Below are positions 45,686-56,255 of a stretch of DNA of 64,000 bases, in pieces. The stretch is from NCBI RefSeq assembly GCF_023715845.1, contig NZ_JAMBOR010000002.1, positions 124,001 through 188,000 of the forward strand. Reading direction: 5' to 3'. The notes under the pieces are model-generated. The model was not told the origin of the DNA. It was given only the letters and a program-made list of their open reading frames with translations, and searched no databases. This DNA is from Fictibacillus phosphorivorans. GTDB lineage: Bacteria; Bacillota; Bacilli; Bacillales; Fictibacillaceae. Each line of letters begins with the position of its first letter. Position 1 is the first letter of the stretch. The position numbers and the translations under genes are program-made.

Positions 45686-46328
45686 CACCACGGATGACCT
45701 TAATTGCATCTTTTAAATCTTTTTTCCCATATATGGCAGAACCTGCAACTAAGACGTTCGCACCTGCTTCAATACATAATGGTGCAGTCTCAGCATTCAC
45801 TCCGCCATCTACCTCAATTTCTACATTCAGCCCATGAGTGTTAACCAGTTCAGAAACTTCTTCGATTTTTGGAACAACATTCTGGATGAACGACTGTCCA
45901 CCAAATCCAGGGTTAACGGTCATTAGTAATACCATATCGATATCGTGGATGATGTGTTTTATCGTATCAACAGGAGTCGCGGGGTTTAATACTACACCTG
46001 CTTTTATACCTTTAGCTTTAATCGATTGTATAGTCCTGTGAAGATGTGTGGCAGCTTCAACATGGACGGTTATAATGTCTGCACCCGCTTCAGCAAATGC
46101 ATCGATATAAGAATCTGGGTCCGCAATCATTAGATGTACATCGAGCGGCAGTTCGGTCAATGGACGTATGGCTTTAACAACAAGCGGACCCAACGTAATA
46201 TTTGGTACAAAATGTCCGTCCATTACATCGACATGGATGTAATCGGCACCAGCCATTTCAACCGCTTTAATTTCCTCGCCTAACTTTGAAAAGTCAGCCG
46301 ACAGAATAGAAGGAGCTATTTTAACCAT
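45681..46328 (-). CDS. rpe: Ribulose-phosphate 3-epimerase
   Basis: A 215-residue TIM-barrel enzyme of the pentose phosphate pathway. [15 protein letters not shown], the metal-binding [37 protein letters not shown] and the [10 protein letters not shown] segment are all present. CGGAGG precedes the ATG and overlaps the rsgA stop. Confidence 0.98.
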   Translation of the reverse strand: MVKIAPSILSADFSKLGEEIKAVEMAGADYIHVDVMDGHFVPNITLGPLVVKAIRPLTELPLDVHLMIADPDSYIDAFAEAGADIITVHVEAATHLHRTIQSIKAKGIKAGVVLNPATPVDTIKHIIHDIDMVLLMTVNPGFGGQSFIQNVVPKIEEVSELVNTHGLNVEIEVDGGVNAETAPLCIEAGANVLVAGSAIYGKKDLKDAIKVIRGV

Positions 46329-47219
46329 TTAGTACCTCCGTTTTTGATCTTTTATTTCCTGTAAAAAGCTCGCGTAGTGATCATATCGAAATTGTGGGAT
46401 GGCACCTTCTTCGACACCTTGTTTGACAGCACATTTTGGTTCAGAAGTATGAGAACAACCTCGGAATTTACAATTGCCCCTTCTTTCATTCATCTCAGGA
46501 AAATACATAGACAAATCTTCAGCTTCAATATTCATAAAATCCAAAGAACTGAAACCAGGAGTATCCGCGACAAGTCCGTTTCCGAATAAAATGAGCTCAA
46601 CATGGCGAGTTGTATGTTTACCCCGTCCCAAGTGACTCGATATCTCATTTGTTTCAAGCATGAGCTCTGGATTGATGGCATTTAATAAGGAGGACTTTCC
46701 GACACCTGACTGTCCAGCAAATACGGTCACTTTATCTTTAAACAGCGGATAGAACATTTCTAAACTTTCGTCTGTTTTCGTTGATGTCGGAAACACCTCG
46801 TAGCCTAACCCTTTATAGATTTCAATGTATTTTTGGATTTCATCAATGTCGTCAGTTCCTTGAACGAGATCCATCTTTGAAATACAGATGACAGGCAAAA
46901 TATCATTTGCCTCTATATGGACTAAAAACCGGTCTAAGAGAAGCGTGCTAAAATCAGGTTCAGTTGCCGAAAAAACGAGAATGGCCTGGTCTACGTTTGC
47001 GATGGGAGGACGGACTAATTCATTTTTTCGTTCTTTCACATCAAGAATATAACCATCCGTTACATTGCTCGACTCATATTCTACCCAGTCCCCAACAAGC
47101 GGAGTTACTTTTTTCTTTCGAAAGTTCCCTCTACCCCTGCATTGGAAAACTTCCTCCTTGCCCGTTTCCTTTACGTAATAAAAACCAGCCAGCGCTTTAA
47201 CGATTCTTCCTTCAGGCAT
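46329..47219 (-). CDS. rsgA: Ribosome small-subunit GTPase RsgA (CpgA/YloQ)
   Basis: A 296-residue circularly permuted GTPase that acts in 30S maturation. The N-terminal OB fold covers about 1-65, SKMDLVQ (G4) precedes GQSGVGKSSLLNAI (G1) near 170, and DTPGFSSL (G3) follows. The C-terminal zinc motif is visible as CKFRGCSHTSEPKC. Many Bacillus homologues are studied as CpgA, with effects on cell shape, and are a PrkC substrate in B. subtilis; here prkC is adjacent (2 bases). Confidence 0.98.
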   Translation of the reverse strand: MPEGRIVKALAGFYYVKETGKEEVFQCRGRGNFRKKKVTPLVGDWVEYESSNVTDGYILDVKERKNELVRPPIANVDQAILVFSATEPDFSTLLLDRFLVHIEANDILPVICISKMDLVQGTDDIDEIQKYIEIYKGLGYEVFPTSTKTDESLEMFYPLFKDKVTVFAGQSGVGKSSLLNAINPELMLETNEISSHLGRGKHTTRHVELILFGNGLVADTPGFSSLDFMNIEAEDLSMYFPEMNERRGNCKFRGCSHTSEPKCAVKQGVEEGAIPQFRYDHYASFLQEIKDQKRRY

Positions 47220-47221
47220 GC

Positions 47222-49204
47222 TTAATCACCATCGTCCCCTTCCTTAATATCATCATATTTTATGGTTTCTTTCTTTTCTTCTTTGTCATTGATATATACA
47301 ACGTATGAAGCGGTGCCGCCTTCAGCAATAGTTAAAGGAAGAGCGTATTCCTTTGTTTCCGATATTTCTTCTTCTACAAATACTTTATCTTTTGCATTTT
47401 TGTCAGAATAAACAATTCTTACGTGAGCCGGCTCATTTCTTTCTTTTTTACCAAGTCTTACTTCTATCTTTTTAGTTGTAGTTCGATCACCGGCAGGTTT
47501 CTCTGGTTCAGGTGGTGGCGCTTCTTCTTCTTTTTCTTTGTTGGGATCTGGTCCATCAGATAGAACCACTGATATGGTAGCTCCTTTTTCAACTTGAGTA
47601 AATGGAGCAGGATTTTGAGAGATCACTTTTCCTTTTTCAACCGTATCTGAGTACTCGGATGTAAATTCAGCAATCAGTCCCTCATTTTCCGAATAGGTTT
47701 TGACATCTTGCTCTGTTAATCCGATTAAATTAGAGATTTGAACGGTCGGTGTTCCTGAGCTGACAGTCAATGTAACGGTAGTCTCAGCAGGTGTTACCTT
47801 TTCATCTCGATCAGGACTCTGAGTGAGTACTGTACCCTCTGGTTCAGTATCAGATTCTTCATAATTGATATTTATATCTGTAAAACCTTTGTCCTTTAAA
47901 AGTGTTTGAGCTGATTCGATATTATAGCCCTCTACATCTGGCATATTTTCCTTTTCTGGCCCTTTTGATACATGAAGGACGATAACAGCGTGTTCTTTCA
48001 CAACTGTTCCAGAGGAAGGGTTCTGACGTATTACATGACCGTCTTCAATTTCGGGATCAAAGACTTCTTCTCGTTTTACGTTCAGATTTTTTGCTTTTAA
48101 CTTATCGAATGCGTCCTCATAAGTGTCCCCAACTACATCTGGTACATTGACTTCTTGTACGGAAAACACAGATGACCAGATCGTGAAAGCGGCTACTGCT
48201 GCTCCTCCCAGCAACAGAAGGGATATGAGAAGAATTAACCACCATTTCTTTTTCTTCTTTTTTGGAGCTTTTTCTTCTTCTTCCTTAACAAGCTTTTCCT
48301 CAATAGGCGGTGGAACAACTGGTGGAATGAATTTTGTTTTTTCATCCTCGTCACTGTCTTCTGTCCATTTTTGCTCAAACATACGATCTGGCGAAAGTGC
48401 TGAGTTCATATCCGTTAATAGTTCCTGTGCACTGTCATATCGTTTGAGAGGATTTTTTGCCAGTGACTTTAAGATGATGTTCTCAACACTTTGTGGAATT
48501 TCTGAGTTTAACCTGCGGGGTTCAATCACATTTTCCTGCAGGTGTTTCAATGCCACAGAAACCGGCGATTCCCCAACAAAAGGTACTCTACCCGTAACCA
48601 TCTCATATAGAACTGCACCAAATGAATAGATATCCGATTTGGCATTAGCAATTCCTCCGCGAGCTTGTTCCGGAGAAAAATAATGAACAGAACCTAATAT
48701 TGAATTGGTATGTGTAATGGTTGCAGAAGTAATTGCCAGCGCAATTCCGAAATCGGTAAGTTTCGCTGTACCATCCTCGGTGATTAAGATATTGTGTGGT
48801 TTAATATCACGATGAATAATTCCGTGTTCATGTGCAACCGCCATACCTGAAACAATCTGCTTCATGATGTGCAGGGACTCTTCTACAGAAATTTTCCCAT
48901 GTTCTTTTATGTATTGTTTAAGCGTCTTCCCTTGCACGTACTCCATAACGATGAAATAAATCTCTTCATCTTCTCCGACATCATAAATGCTTACAATGTT
49001 CGGATGATCCAGACTTGTAGCTGATTCTGCTTCCCTTTTAAAACGTCTAATAAAATCTTCATCCTTATTAAACTCTGAACGAAGAACTTTTACAGCAACA
49101 TCACGATCGAGTATTAGATCTTTTGCTCGATAAACGATGGCCATTCCGCCGTCACCAATTACTTCTAAAAGTTTGTAGCGGCCACTGACTCTTTTTCCAA
49201 TCAT
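47222..49204 (-). CDS. prkC: PASTA-domain Ser/Thr protein kinase PrkC
   Basis: A 660-residue membrane kinase that senses muropeptides and triggers spore germination. The kinase domain (about 10-270) has GDGGMAIVYRA, the catalytic HRDIKPHNIL and DFGIALAI. One membrane helix (about 323-345) follows a Lys-rich stop. Three PASTA domains cover about 352-555, with PDVVGDTYEDAFDKL, PDVEGYNIESAQTLL and SNLIGLTEQDVKTY as their starts. An acidic/Pro-rich linker and a C-terminal beta-rich domain (about 570-650) end the protein. It overlaps prpC by 4 bases. Confidence 0.97.
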   Translation of the reverse strand: MIGKRVSGRYKLLEVIGDGGMAIVYRAKDLILDRDVAVKVLRSEFNKDEDFIRRFKREAESATSLDHPNIVSIYDVGEDEEIYFIVMEYVQGKTLKQYIKEHGKISVEESLHIMKQIVSGMAVAHEHGIIHRDIKPHNILITEDGTAKLTDFGIALAITSATITHTNSILGSVHYFSPEQARGGIANAKSDIYSFGAVLYEMVTGRVPFVGESPVSVALKHLQENVIEPRRLNSEIPQSVENIILKSLAKNPLKRYDSAQELLTDMNSALSPDRMFEQKWTEDSDEDEKTKFIPPVVPPPIEEKLVKEEEEKAPKKKKKKWWLILLISLLLLGGAAVAAFTIWSSVFSVQEVNVPDVVGDTYEDAFDKLKAKNLNVKREEVFDPEIEDGHVIRQNPSSGTVVKEHAVIVLHVSKGPEKENMPDVEGYNIESAQTLLKDKGFTDININYEESDTEPEGTVLTQSPDRDEKVTPAETTVTLTVSSGTPTVQISNLIGLTEQDVKTYSENEGLIAEFTSEYSDTVEKGKVISQNPAPFTQVEKGATISVVLSDGPDPNKEKEEEAPPPEPEKPAGDRTTTKKIEVRLGKKERNEPAHVRIVYSDKNAKDKVFVEEEISETKEYALPLTIAEGGTASYVVYINDKEEKKETIKYDDIKEGDDGD

Positions 49205-49959
49205 GCTTTTGCTTCCCCTTTTGTTTCTGTGTCAGAACTGTTTTGAATAAGGATAGCAGTAATATTATCTTCTCCACCCGCATCTTTTGCCCAGGTTATT
49301 AATTTATCAACTTTATCACTAACGCTTTCCATTGAGTCTTCCAAAGCTTCTTTAATTTTATTAAATGATACTTTGTCTGATAAACCATCTGAACAAAGCA
49401 ATAAATAATCACCAGTGTTCCAGGTGATTACATTTAATTCTGCCTCAACGGTCTTATCCGTTCCAACAGCCTTCATGATCATGTTTCGCCTTGGGTGAAT
49501 CTCAGCTTCATCTTCGGTGATCTGCCCTGATTTTACAAGTTCCTGAACGAGAGAATGGTCGTCTGTTACTCTCTTCAATTGATTGTCAGAGTACAAATAA
49601 CAACGGCTATCACCGATATGAGCAACCGTAATCTCATGCTTCGTTCCCAAAGCCGCTACAATCGTAGTACCCATTCCTCTAGTCTCTGGGTTATTCTGTG
49701 AAAATTGAAAGATATGTTTATTTGCATCACTCAGCACATTTTGAATCCAATCTTTTATGTTCCCTACATTTTCTTCAAAATGTACCCAAGCTTCTTTAAT
49801 CACTTTAAGGGCTTCCTGACTTGCGATATCTCCTGCTTTATGGCCTCCCATGCCATCAGCAATAACTGCAAGAAAGTGTTCACCCTTTGTGAACACTTCC
49901 CCGCTGTCTTCATTATGCTTCCTTACCATTCCAACATCTGTTTGAAAGGCAATTTGCAT
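49201..49959 (-). CDS. prpC: PP2C-type protein phosphatase PrpC
   Basis: A 252-residue metal-dependent phosphatase that reverses PrkC phosphorylation. Motifs in order are VGMVRKHNEDS, AVIADGMGGHKAGDIAS, VAHIGDSRCYLYS, LLCSDGLSDKV and GGEDNITAIL, giving all metal-binding Asp residues. The frame runs upstream to 50055 inside rlmN, but GAGGTGACGGGG precedes the ATG at 49959 and homologues start MxxxxxTDxGxxR as here. Confidence 0.97.
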   Translation of the reverse strand: MQIAFQTDVGMVRKHNEDSGEVFTKGEHFLAVIADGMGGHKAGDIASQEALKVIKEAWVHFEENVGNIKDWIQNVLSDANKHIFQFSQNNPETRGMGTTIVAALGTKHEITVAHIGDSRCYLYSDNQLKRVTDDHSLVQELVKSGQITEDEAEIHPRRNMIMKAVGTDKTVEAELNVITWNTGDYLLLCSDGLSDKVSFNKIKEALEDSMESVSDKVDKLITWAKDAGGEDNITAILIQNSSDTETKGEAKA

Positions 49960-49966
49960 ATCCCCG

Positions 49967-51052
49967 TCACCTCGTCTCTTCTTTACGTTCCTTCGCACGC
50001 AGCTGACCACATGCCGCGTCAATGTCATGTCCTTGTTCTCTTCTGATGGTGGCATTAATGCCTCTTGAGGTTAACGTCTCTAAGAACTTAAATATTTGTG
50101 CTTTTGGTGTTCTTACATAATCTCTCTCTGGTACATAGTTAACAGGTATCAAGTTAACATGGCACTTGATATCCTTTATTAGATCCGCAAGCTCGTTTGC
50201 ATGCTCTACGGAATCATTAACTTTTCCGAATAACCCATATTCAAAGGTTACACGTCTGCCGGTCTTCTTGATGTAATAACGAATAGCATCCATCAGTTCG
50301 TTTAAAGGATACATTCTGTTGACTGGCATTAAGCGACTTCTTGTTTCTGTGTTTGGTGCATGAAGGGAAATGGCAAAATTAATCTGCATTCCTTCATCTG
50401 CAAATTTATAAATGTAAGGAACCACACCACTCGTTGAAATGGTGATATGACGCGCTCCGATATTAAGACCTAGATCATGATTGATAATTTTGAGGAACGA
50501 CATAAGCCCATCATAATTATCAAACGGCTCTCCAATTCCCATGACAACTACAGAACTTACTCTTTCATCAGTTTCGTCTAGAGCTCTTTGAACCTGGAGA
50601 ACCTGTGCAACAATCTCACCAGCCTGAAGATTACGCTTCAATCCTCCCAATGTAGAGGCACAGAACGTACAACCAAGGCGGCAACCCACTTGAGTGGTTA
50701 CGCAGATGCTGTTTCCATACTCATGTCTCATAAGTACGGTTTCGATCGAATAGCCATCCTGTAGTTCAAACAAGAATTTTATCGTGCCGTCTGCTGATTC
50801 CTGACGAACGACTTCTTTTAATGGCTTGATATAAAAATCTTTTTCCAGCTTCTCACGTAAACCTAGCGGAAGGTTAGTCATCTCCTCAAAAGAAGACACA
50901 CGTTTTTTATACAGCCATTCATAGATTTGTTTACCTCTAAATTTAGGTTCTCTAATATCCTTTAACCACGTTTCTAGTTCATGAAGCTCCAAAGAGAAAA
51001 TAGAGGATTTAATATTAGGTTTAGTCTGTTTATCTGTTAAAGGTTTAAGCAT
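49967..51052 (-). CDS. rlmN: Dual-specificity RNA methyltransferase RlmN
   Basis: A 361-residue radical SAM enzyme that makes 2-methyladenosine in 23S rRNA (A2503) and tRNA (A37). The cluster motif CRLGCTFC is at the centre of [16 protein letters not shown], followed by [22 protein letters not shown], and the late catalytic Cys in [11 protein letters not shown]. The ATG at 51052 follows AGGTGGTGAG and overlaps the rsmB stop by 8 bases; an 18-codon longer reading is less likely. Confidence 0.97.
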   Translation of the reverse strand: MLKPLTDKQTKPNIKSSIFSLELHELETWLKDIREPKFRGKQIYEWLYKKRVSSFEEMTNLPLGLREKLEKDFYIKPLKEVVRQESADGTIKFLFELQDGYSIETVLMRHEYGNSICVTTQVGCRLGCTFCASTLGGLKRNLQAGEIVAQVLQVQRALDETDERVSSVVVMGIGEPFDNYDGLMSFLKIINHDLGLNIGARHITISTSGVVPYIYKFADEGMQINFAISLHAPNTETRSRLMPVNRMYPLNELMDAIRYYIKKTGRRVTFEYGLFGKVNDSVEHANELADLIKDIKCHVNLIPVNYVPERDYVRTPKAQIFKFLETLTSRGINATIRREQGHDIDAACGQLRAKERKEETR

Positions 51053-52418
51053 GTTTCTCACCACCTGTTTTCGTTTTTCTAAAAGCCGCAATATAAAAGC
51101 CGTCACTGTTGAAATAATGAGGCATGATTTGCAAATCTGATCGCCCTTCTATTATAAAGGTTTTCACGTTTGCTGGCATCTTTTCAGAAAAATCCGGATC
51201 CCATTCAAATTCCGGATGATTTTCCAAAAACCATTCTGCCAAATACGTGTTTTCTTCTTGATCTACCGTACACGTACTATAGACGAGTATCCCTTCTGTT
51301 TTCACCATTTTTGAAGCAGACTCCAAAATATCTTTTTGGATGGAAGCAAGCTTCAAAACGTCTTCCTCAGATTTAGACCATTTAAGATCCGGCTTTTTAC
51401 GGATCACACCAAATCCGCTGCAAGGAGCATCAACAAGCACTCTATCAAAGGACGCATCATCAAAATGTTCTCCAACTTTTCTTGCATCCAAAACGGATGC
51501 CTCGATGTTGGCTAGCCCAAGTCTCTCCGCTTGTTTATTGATCAACTTTATCTTATGAGCATGAAGATCCAGTGAAACAACTTTTCCGCTTCCATTCATC
51601 ATCTCAGCCATGTGAGTGGATTTACCACCTGGAGCAGCACATGCATCTAGAATGGTTTCTCCAGGTAAAGGAGCGACAGCTCTTGCTACTAACATAGAGC
51701 TTTCATCTTGAATCGTCACGTAGCCTTTACGATAAACCTCTGTTTCAGGAAGGTATCCGTCTTTTATTATGATACCCTCAGGTGACAATTCTCCTTCTTC
51801 CGCAGAAACTCCTTCTTGTTTCAACTGCTCAAGAACTTCATCTCTTGTGGTCAGCATCGTGTTTACTCTTGCTGTAACTGGGGATGGCAAGAGGTTTGAT
51901 TCGGCCATTCGTTCAGCATCTTCATGTCCAAACTGAGCTGTCCAACGTTCAAAAAGCCATTCGGGCATGCTATAAGTTAAAGCAGCTTTCTTGGAACCGG
52001 TGCCGGCTTTTTTGTCCATCTCTTCCGTGCCTTCACGCTGTAATTTTCGAAGAATACCGTTTACTAGACCAGCTAGACCTTGATGTCCTCTTTGTTTTGC
52101 GATTTCTACTGCTTCATGAATGATTGCGTGATCAGGGACCCTGTCCATATACAGCATTTGAAAAATAGATAACCTGAGCAGGGATAAAACCCAACGATCT
52201 TTTTTCTTGATTGGTTTATTCAATAGTTGATCCAAATAAAAATCAATCGTATTCTTACGCTGGATCGTACCATAAACGATGCTCGTTAAAAGACCTTTAT
52301 CAATGTCTTTTACATGTGTGTCTTGAAGCGCCTGATTCAATTGTAAATTGGAGTACGCTTGATTTTGTTCGATTTTAATTAAAACGTCCAGGGCGATTGC
52401 CCGTATGTTGTTTTCCAA
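51045..52418 (-). CDS. rsmB: 16S rRNA (cytosine-967-C5)-methyltransferase RsmB
   Basis: A 457-residue enzyme with an N-terminal NusB-like RNA-binding domain (about 1-140) and a C-terminal Rossmann methyltransferase domain. SAM-binding [16 protein letters not shown] is near residue 253, the [18 protein letters not shown] motif near 325, and the catalytic Cys in [11 protein letters not shown] near 380. It begins 2 bases after fmt. Confidence 0.97.
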   Translation of the reverse strand: MENNIRAIALDVLIKIEQNQAYSNLQLNQALQDTHVKDIDKGLLTSIVYGTIQRKNTIDFYLDQLLNKPIKKKDRWVLSLLRLSIFQMLYMDRVPDHAIIHEAVEIAKQRGHQGLAGLVNGILRKLQREGTEEMDKKAGTGSKKAALTYSMPEWLFERWTAQFGHEDAERMAESNLLPSPVTARVNTMLTTRDEVLEQLKQEGVSAEEGELSPEGIIIKDGYLPETEVYRKGYVTIQDESSMLVARAVAPLPGETILDACAAPGGKSTHMAEMMNGSGKVVSLDLHAHKIKLINKQAERLGLANIEASVLDARKVGEHFDDASFDRVLVDAPCSGFGVIRKKPDLKWSKSEEDVLKLASIQKDILESASKMVKTEGILVYSTCTVDQEENTYLAEWFLENHPEFEWDPDFSEKMPANVKTFIIEGRSDLQIMPHYFNSDGFYIAAFRKTKTGGEKHA

Positions 52419-52420
52419 CT

Positions 52421-53350
52421 TTATTCACCTAATTTCAAGCCTTGTGGTACGCTTGCTCCTTTAAGATAATCACTTGCAAGCATTCTCTTTTTCCCAGAGA
52501 GCTGCAAGTCGGTAATTATAATACTCGTTTGATCTCCTGTGGCCACTTGAAGTCCGTTCTCAAGTACATCGATCACCGTACCTGGTTCTGCATCAGCGCT
52601 TGTTTCTTGCTTTTCTGCCCACCAAACTTTAAGAGGCTTTCCATTTAACAAGGTGTAAGCAACTGGCCATGGATGCAACCCGCGGATCTGGTTATAAATT
52701 TCTTTACCTGAGCGTGTCCAATCGATCTTTTCTTCATCTCTTGTAATGTTCCAAGCAAAAGTTACTTCTTCTTCCTTTTGAGGAACTGGTGTGATTTCCC
52801 CTTCAACAAGCAAAGGAATGGTCTCTGATAACAATTTAGCACCTGCGGCACTTAATTTGTCATGCATGGATCCCACATGATCTTTTTCTTCGATCGGCAC
52901 TTCAACTTGCGTAAGTATATCACCTGCATCCAATTTTTCAACCATATACATGATCGTAATACCGGTTTTATCATTTCCATCGATAATGCTCTTATGGATC
53001 GGTGCTCCACCTCTGTATTTTGGAAGTAATGAAGCATGAACGTTGATACAGCCATACTGAGGTGATTCTAAAATAGCCAGAGGCAGAATCTGACCGTAAG
53101 CAGCTGTAACGATAAGATCAGGCTTAAGTGCCAAGATCTCTTCATAGCTTTCACGCAGTTTTACAGGTTGATACACAGGAATGCCATGTTTAATTGCTTC
53201 TTCTTTTACTGGTGTCTGTTTGATTTCTTTTTTTCTTCCTACCGGCTTGTCCGGCTGCGTAACAACGCCAATCACGTCATAGCCATCTTCAACAAGCTGA
53301 CGAAGCACGGGTACGGAAAAGTCAGGTGTTCCCATAAATAATATCTTCAT
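52421..53350 (-). CDS. fmt: Methionyl-tRNA formyltransferase
   Basis: A 309-residue enzyme that formylates initiator Met-tRNA with 10-formyl-tetrahydrofolate. [18 protein letters not shown] opens the protein, with the catalytic loop [16 protein letters not shown] near 110 and the C-terminal tRNA-binding domain from about 205 containing [11 protein letters not shown]. It sits beside def, with which it works functionally: formyl addition and removal. Confidence 0.98.
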   Translation of the reverse strand: MKILFMGTPDFSVPVLRQLVEDGYDVIGVVTQPDKPVGRKKEIKQTPVKEEAIKHGIPVYQPVKLRESYEEILALKPDLIVTAAYGQILPLAILESPQYGCINVHASLLPKYRGGAPIHKSIIDGNDKTGITIMYMVEKLDAGDILTQVEVPIEEKDHVGSMHDKLSAAGAKLLSETIPLLVEGEITPVPQKEEEVTFAWNITRDEEKIDWTRSGKEIYNQIRGLHPWPVAYTLLNGKPLKVWWAEKQETSADAEPGTVIDVLENGLQVATGDQTSIIITDLQLSGKKRMLASDYLKGASVPQGLKLGE

Positions 53351-53356
53351 GCTATC

Positions 53357-53830
53357 CTATCTCTCCATTTCCTCGTTTTCGTAATAAGCGATTACTTTTG
53401 ATGTAAACAAAATGCCATGCAGATGATCGATCTCATGAAGAAGTGCCCTTGCAAGAAAATCGTCCGCTTCAATCGTATATTCTTTTCCATTCTCATCTTG
53501 TGCTTTTACGGTTACTTTAAAAGGACGTTCAACCTCACCGAAAAGACCGGGGAAACTCAAGCAGCCTTCTGGTCCCGTCTGGCTCCCAGAAGATGCTGTT
53601 ACAACAGGATTAATTAACACGATCTGGCCCGTTTCATCTCCGATATCTACAACTGCAATCTGTTCAGCAATACCGATTTGAGGTGCTGCAAGTCCAACTC
53701 CTTCTGCATCGTACATCGTATCAAACATATTGTTTATAAGTTCTTTTAACTTCTTATCAAATACCGTTACCGGTTCACATTTTGTTTCGAGAACAGGATC
53801 TGGGTGTTCTACAATCTTTAGTATGGTCAT
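53357..53830 (-). CDS. def: Peptide deformylase (type 1)
   Basis: A 157-residue metal enzyme that removes the formyl group from new proteins. The three PDF motifs are complete: GVGLAAPQIG, EGCLSFPG with the metal-binding Cys, and LLHEIDHLHG with two metal His and the catalytic Glu. It is the short type 1 form; Bacillus also has the longer YkrB-type deformylase elsewhere. Confidence 0.98.
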   Translation of the reverse strand: MTILKIVEHPDPVLETKCEPVTVFDKKLKELINNMFDTMYDAEGVGLAAPQIGIAEQIAVVDIGDETGQIVLINPVVTASSGSQTGPEGCLSFPGLFGEVERPFKVTVKAQDENGKEYTIEADDFLARALLHEIDHLHGILFTSKVIAYYENEEMER

Positions 53831-53846
53831 CGTATTCTCCTAACTG

Positions 53847-56255
53847 CTACATAAGTGTCTGGGCGTTTAATTCTCCCGTAATCTGCAGATCTTTTATGCT
53901 TTTATCTTTTTGAAAATGAGCAATGATTTCTTCAAACCAGCTTCTCAGCTCTGGCTCATTTTTGTATTTTATCATTACCTGATAGCGATATCTATCCTTC
54001 ACACGTGCGATAGGTGACGTAACAGGGCCAAGCATGAGGCTTTCAGGTGACAGTCTTTTGGATAAAAAGCTGGCTGCCTTTTCGCTTGCTTCTACAACCT
54101 GCATTAACTCCAAATGACTGAAGGTCAGTAGACCCAAATAATAAAACGGAGGGTATTGATGCAGTTTCCTTGTTTTCATTTCGTAATTATAAAAACTGAT
54201 ATAGTCATGTTGTGAAGCTAACTGAATGCTGTAATGTTCTACATCATATCCTTGAACAATGACTTTTCCCTCAAGTTCATGTCTCCCTGCTCGTCCGCTC
54301 ACTTGTGTAAGAAGCTGAAATGTTTTTTCTGACGCTCTGAAATCTGGCAGATGCAGCATCGTGTCAGCAGCCAACACACCAACTAAAGTTACCTTTGGAA
54401 AATCAAGCCCTTTTGCGATCATCTGAGTACCAAGCAAAATATCTGCTTCACCATTTCCAAAAGACGTTAGTAATTTTTCGTGACTACCTTTTTTGGAAGT
54501 GGTATCTACGTCCATCCGTATTACTCTAGCTTCAGGCAGGACTTTTGCAAGCTCTTCTTCTACTTTTTGTGTTCCTGTTCCAAAAAAACGAATATGTTCA
54601 GAGGAACAAGAAGGGCAGGCTCTCGGTGTAATTTCTTTGTATCCGCAATAGTGACATTTTAATTCACCATATCTTTTATGATAAGTCAGGGAGATATCGC
54701 AATGTGGACATTGTGCTACATATCCGCAATCTCTGCACAAGATGAATGAAGCATAGCCGCGTCTGTTAAGAAAAAGAACAGATTGCTCACCTTTTTCAAT
54801 TCCTTCTTTTAGTTTCTCCATTAATTCATTAGAAAACATCGAGCGGTTTCCGTTCTTCAACTCATTCCTCATGTCTACAATTTTCACTTCTGGCATCGAA
54901 TTTGAATGAACACGAGTACTAAGCTGAGCAAGCTTATAGCGCCCTTTTTGCGCCCTTGCATAAGTCTCTAAAGCGGGTGTTGCACTACCTAGGATTATCG
55001 GACAAGAATGATATTCCCCTCTCCAGATTGCTACGTCTCTAGCGTGATAGCGCGGGTGATCTTCCTGCTTATAGCTTGATTCATGTTCCTCGTCGATAAT
55101 AACAATCCCTAAATTTTCAAATGGAGCGAAAACAGCTGAACGAGCACCTACGACGACTGATACTTCTTTTCGAAGAATCTTTCTCCATTCATCATATTTC
55201 TCTCCTATGGACAAGGCACTATGCAACACTGCAACGGAACTTCCGAAGCGGCCTTTAAATCTGTTGACCATTTGAGGCGTGAGTGAGATCTCAGGAACTA
55301 AAACGATCGCTTCCTTCCCTTTATCAATGACAGCTTGTATGGATTGAAGATAGATCTCCGTCTTTCCGCTACCGGTAACCCCATGAACAAGTATCGTTTG
55401 ATGCTCATCGTTTTCAATAGAATCTAAGATCGGAGTGATTGCGTTCTTCTGATTTTCCGTTAATGGAAGCGGCTCTGTCGATTGGATGTTTCTGCCCTGG
55501 AACGGATCTCTGTATACCTCTTTTTCTTCTATAAGAATGACGTCTTTTTTAAAAAGCGATTGAGCTGAAGAAAGAGAAGCACCTGTTTCATGAAGGATTT
55601 CCTGCAAGGAGTATTCACCAGGTGGTCTCTTTATGAGCTCGGAAATGATAGCTCTTTGCTTTTCAGCCCTATTCCCTTTTCCTTCTAAGAGCTCTTCAGC
55701 TTTCGTTTTGTCTAGTAGAGAAACAAATTTTACGATCCTTTTATTCGCCTTGTCTTTTACTTTATAGACAACATCCAATACTCCTGTTTTTGTCAGCTCT
55801 TGTAGATCTTTCAGTAGATGGGAGTAGGATTTTAAGACTTCATTTAAACTTAGCTCTCCATTTGCTGAGAAAAGTACGGATAATTCTTCCGATAACTTTT
55901 CAGGCTTAAGGACCGTAAAAATCTTCTCATAAGTAGCCTTCATAGCTGCAGGTAACATCGCCTGATAAGCAGTAATGTAAAAGCTTAGTGTATTTTCTGC
56001 CAGCCATTGGCCAAGATCAATAAGTTCGGGTGTAAGAACAGGCAAAGGGTCGAGTATTTCGATAATGTTCTTTATACCCTTTACAGAGGACGATTCCTTT
56101 AAGGCTAAAATAAATCCTTGCAGTTTTCTTGGTCCAAAAGGAACAATCACACGCATACCTGGTTCTGCCCAATTTTCCAGCTCAGGAGGGACTTTATAAT
56201 CAAACGTCTTATTGACACTTCCAGAAGGGACATCAACAACGACTGCAGCGATCAT
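53847..56255 (-). CDS. priA: Primosomal replication-restart helicase PriA
   Basis: An 802-residue helicase that restarts stalled forks. An N-terminal DNA 3'-end-binding domain (about 1-110) is followed by Walker A VHGVTGSGKTEIYLQ near 290, IIDEEHESSYKQ (DEEH box) near 387, the zinc region with CRDCGYVAQCPHC, CHYCGYKEITPRAC (paired cysteines, about 515-560), and the C-terminal helicase motif SGRAGRHELEGKV. It overlaps coaBC by 4 bases. Confidence 0.98.
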   Translation of the reverse strand: MIAAVVVDVPSGSVNKTFDYKVPPELENWAEPGMRVIVPFGPRKLQGFILALKESSSVKGIKNIIEILDPLPVLTPELIDLGQWLAENTLSFYITAYQAMLPAAMKATYEKIFTVLKPEKLSEELSVLFSANGELSLNEVLKSYSHLLKDLQELTKTGVLDVVYKVKDKANKRIVKFVSLLDKTKAEELLEGKGNRAEKQRAIISELIKRPPGEYSLQEILHETGASLSSAQSLFKKDVILIEEKEVYRDPFQGRNIQSTEPLPLTENQKNAITPILDSIENDEHQTILVHGVTGSGKTEIYLQSIQAVIDKGKEAIVLVPEISLTPQMVNRFKGRFGSSVAVLHSALSIGEKYDEWRKILRKEVSVVVGARSAVFAPFENLGIVIIDEEHESSYKQEDHPRYHARDVAIWRGEYHSCPIILGSATPALETYARAQKGRYKLAQLSTRVHSNSMPEVKIVDMRNELKNGNRSMFSNELMEKLKEGIEKGEQSVLFLNRRGYASFILCRDCGYVAQCPHCDISLTYHKRYGELKCHYCGYKEITPRACPSCSSEHIRFFGTGTQKVEEELAKVLPEARVIRMDVDTTSKKGSHEKLLTSFGNGEADILLGTQMIAKGLDFPKVTLVGVLAADTMLHLPDFRASEKTFQLLTQVSGRAGRHELEGKVIVQGYDVEHYSIQLASQHDYISFYNYEMKTRKLHQYPPFYYLGLLTFSHLELMQVVEASEKAASFLSKRLSPESLMLGPVTSPIARVKDRYRYQVMIKYKNEPELRSWFEEIIAHFQKDKSIKDLQITGELNAQTLM

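Noticed and set aside
48123-48629. 168-codon plus-strand frame opposite prkC
   Set aside because: It is antisense to conserved kinase and linker sequence, is Ser/Phe-rich as expected from complementing Lys/Glu codons, and has no clear ribosome site.
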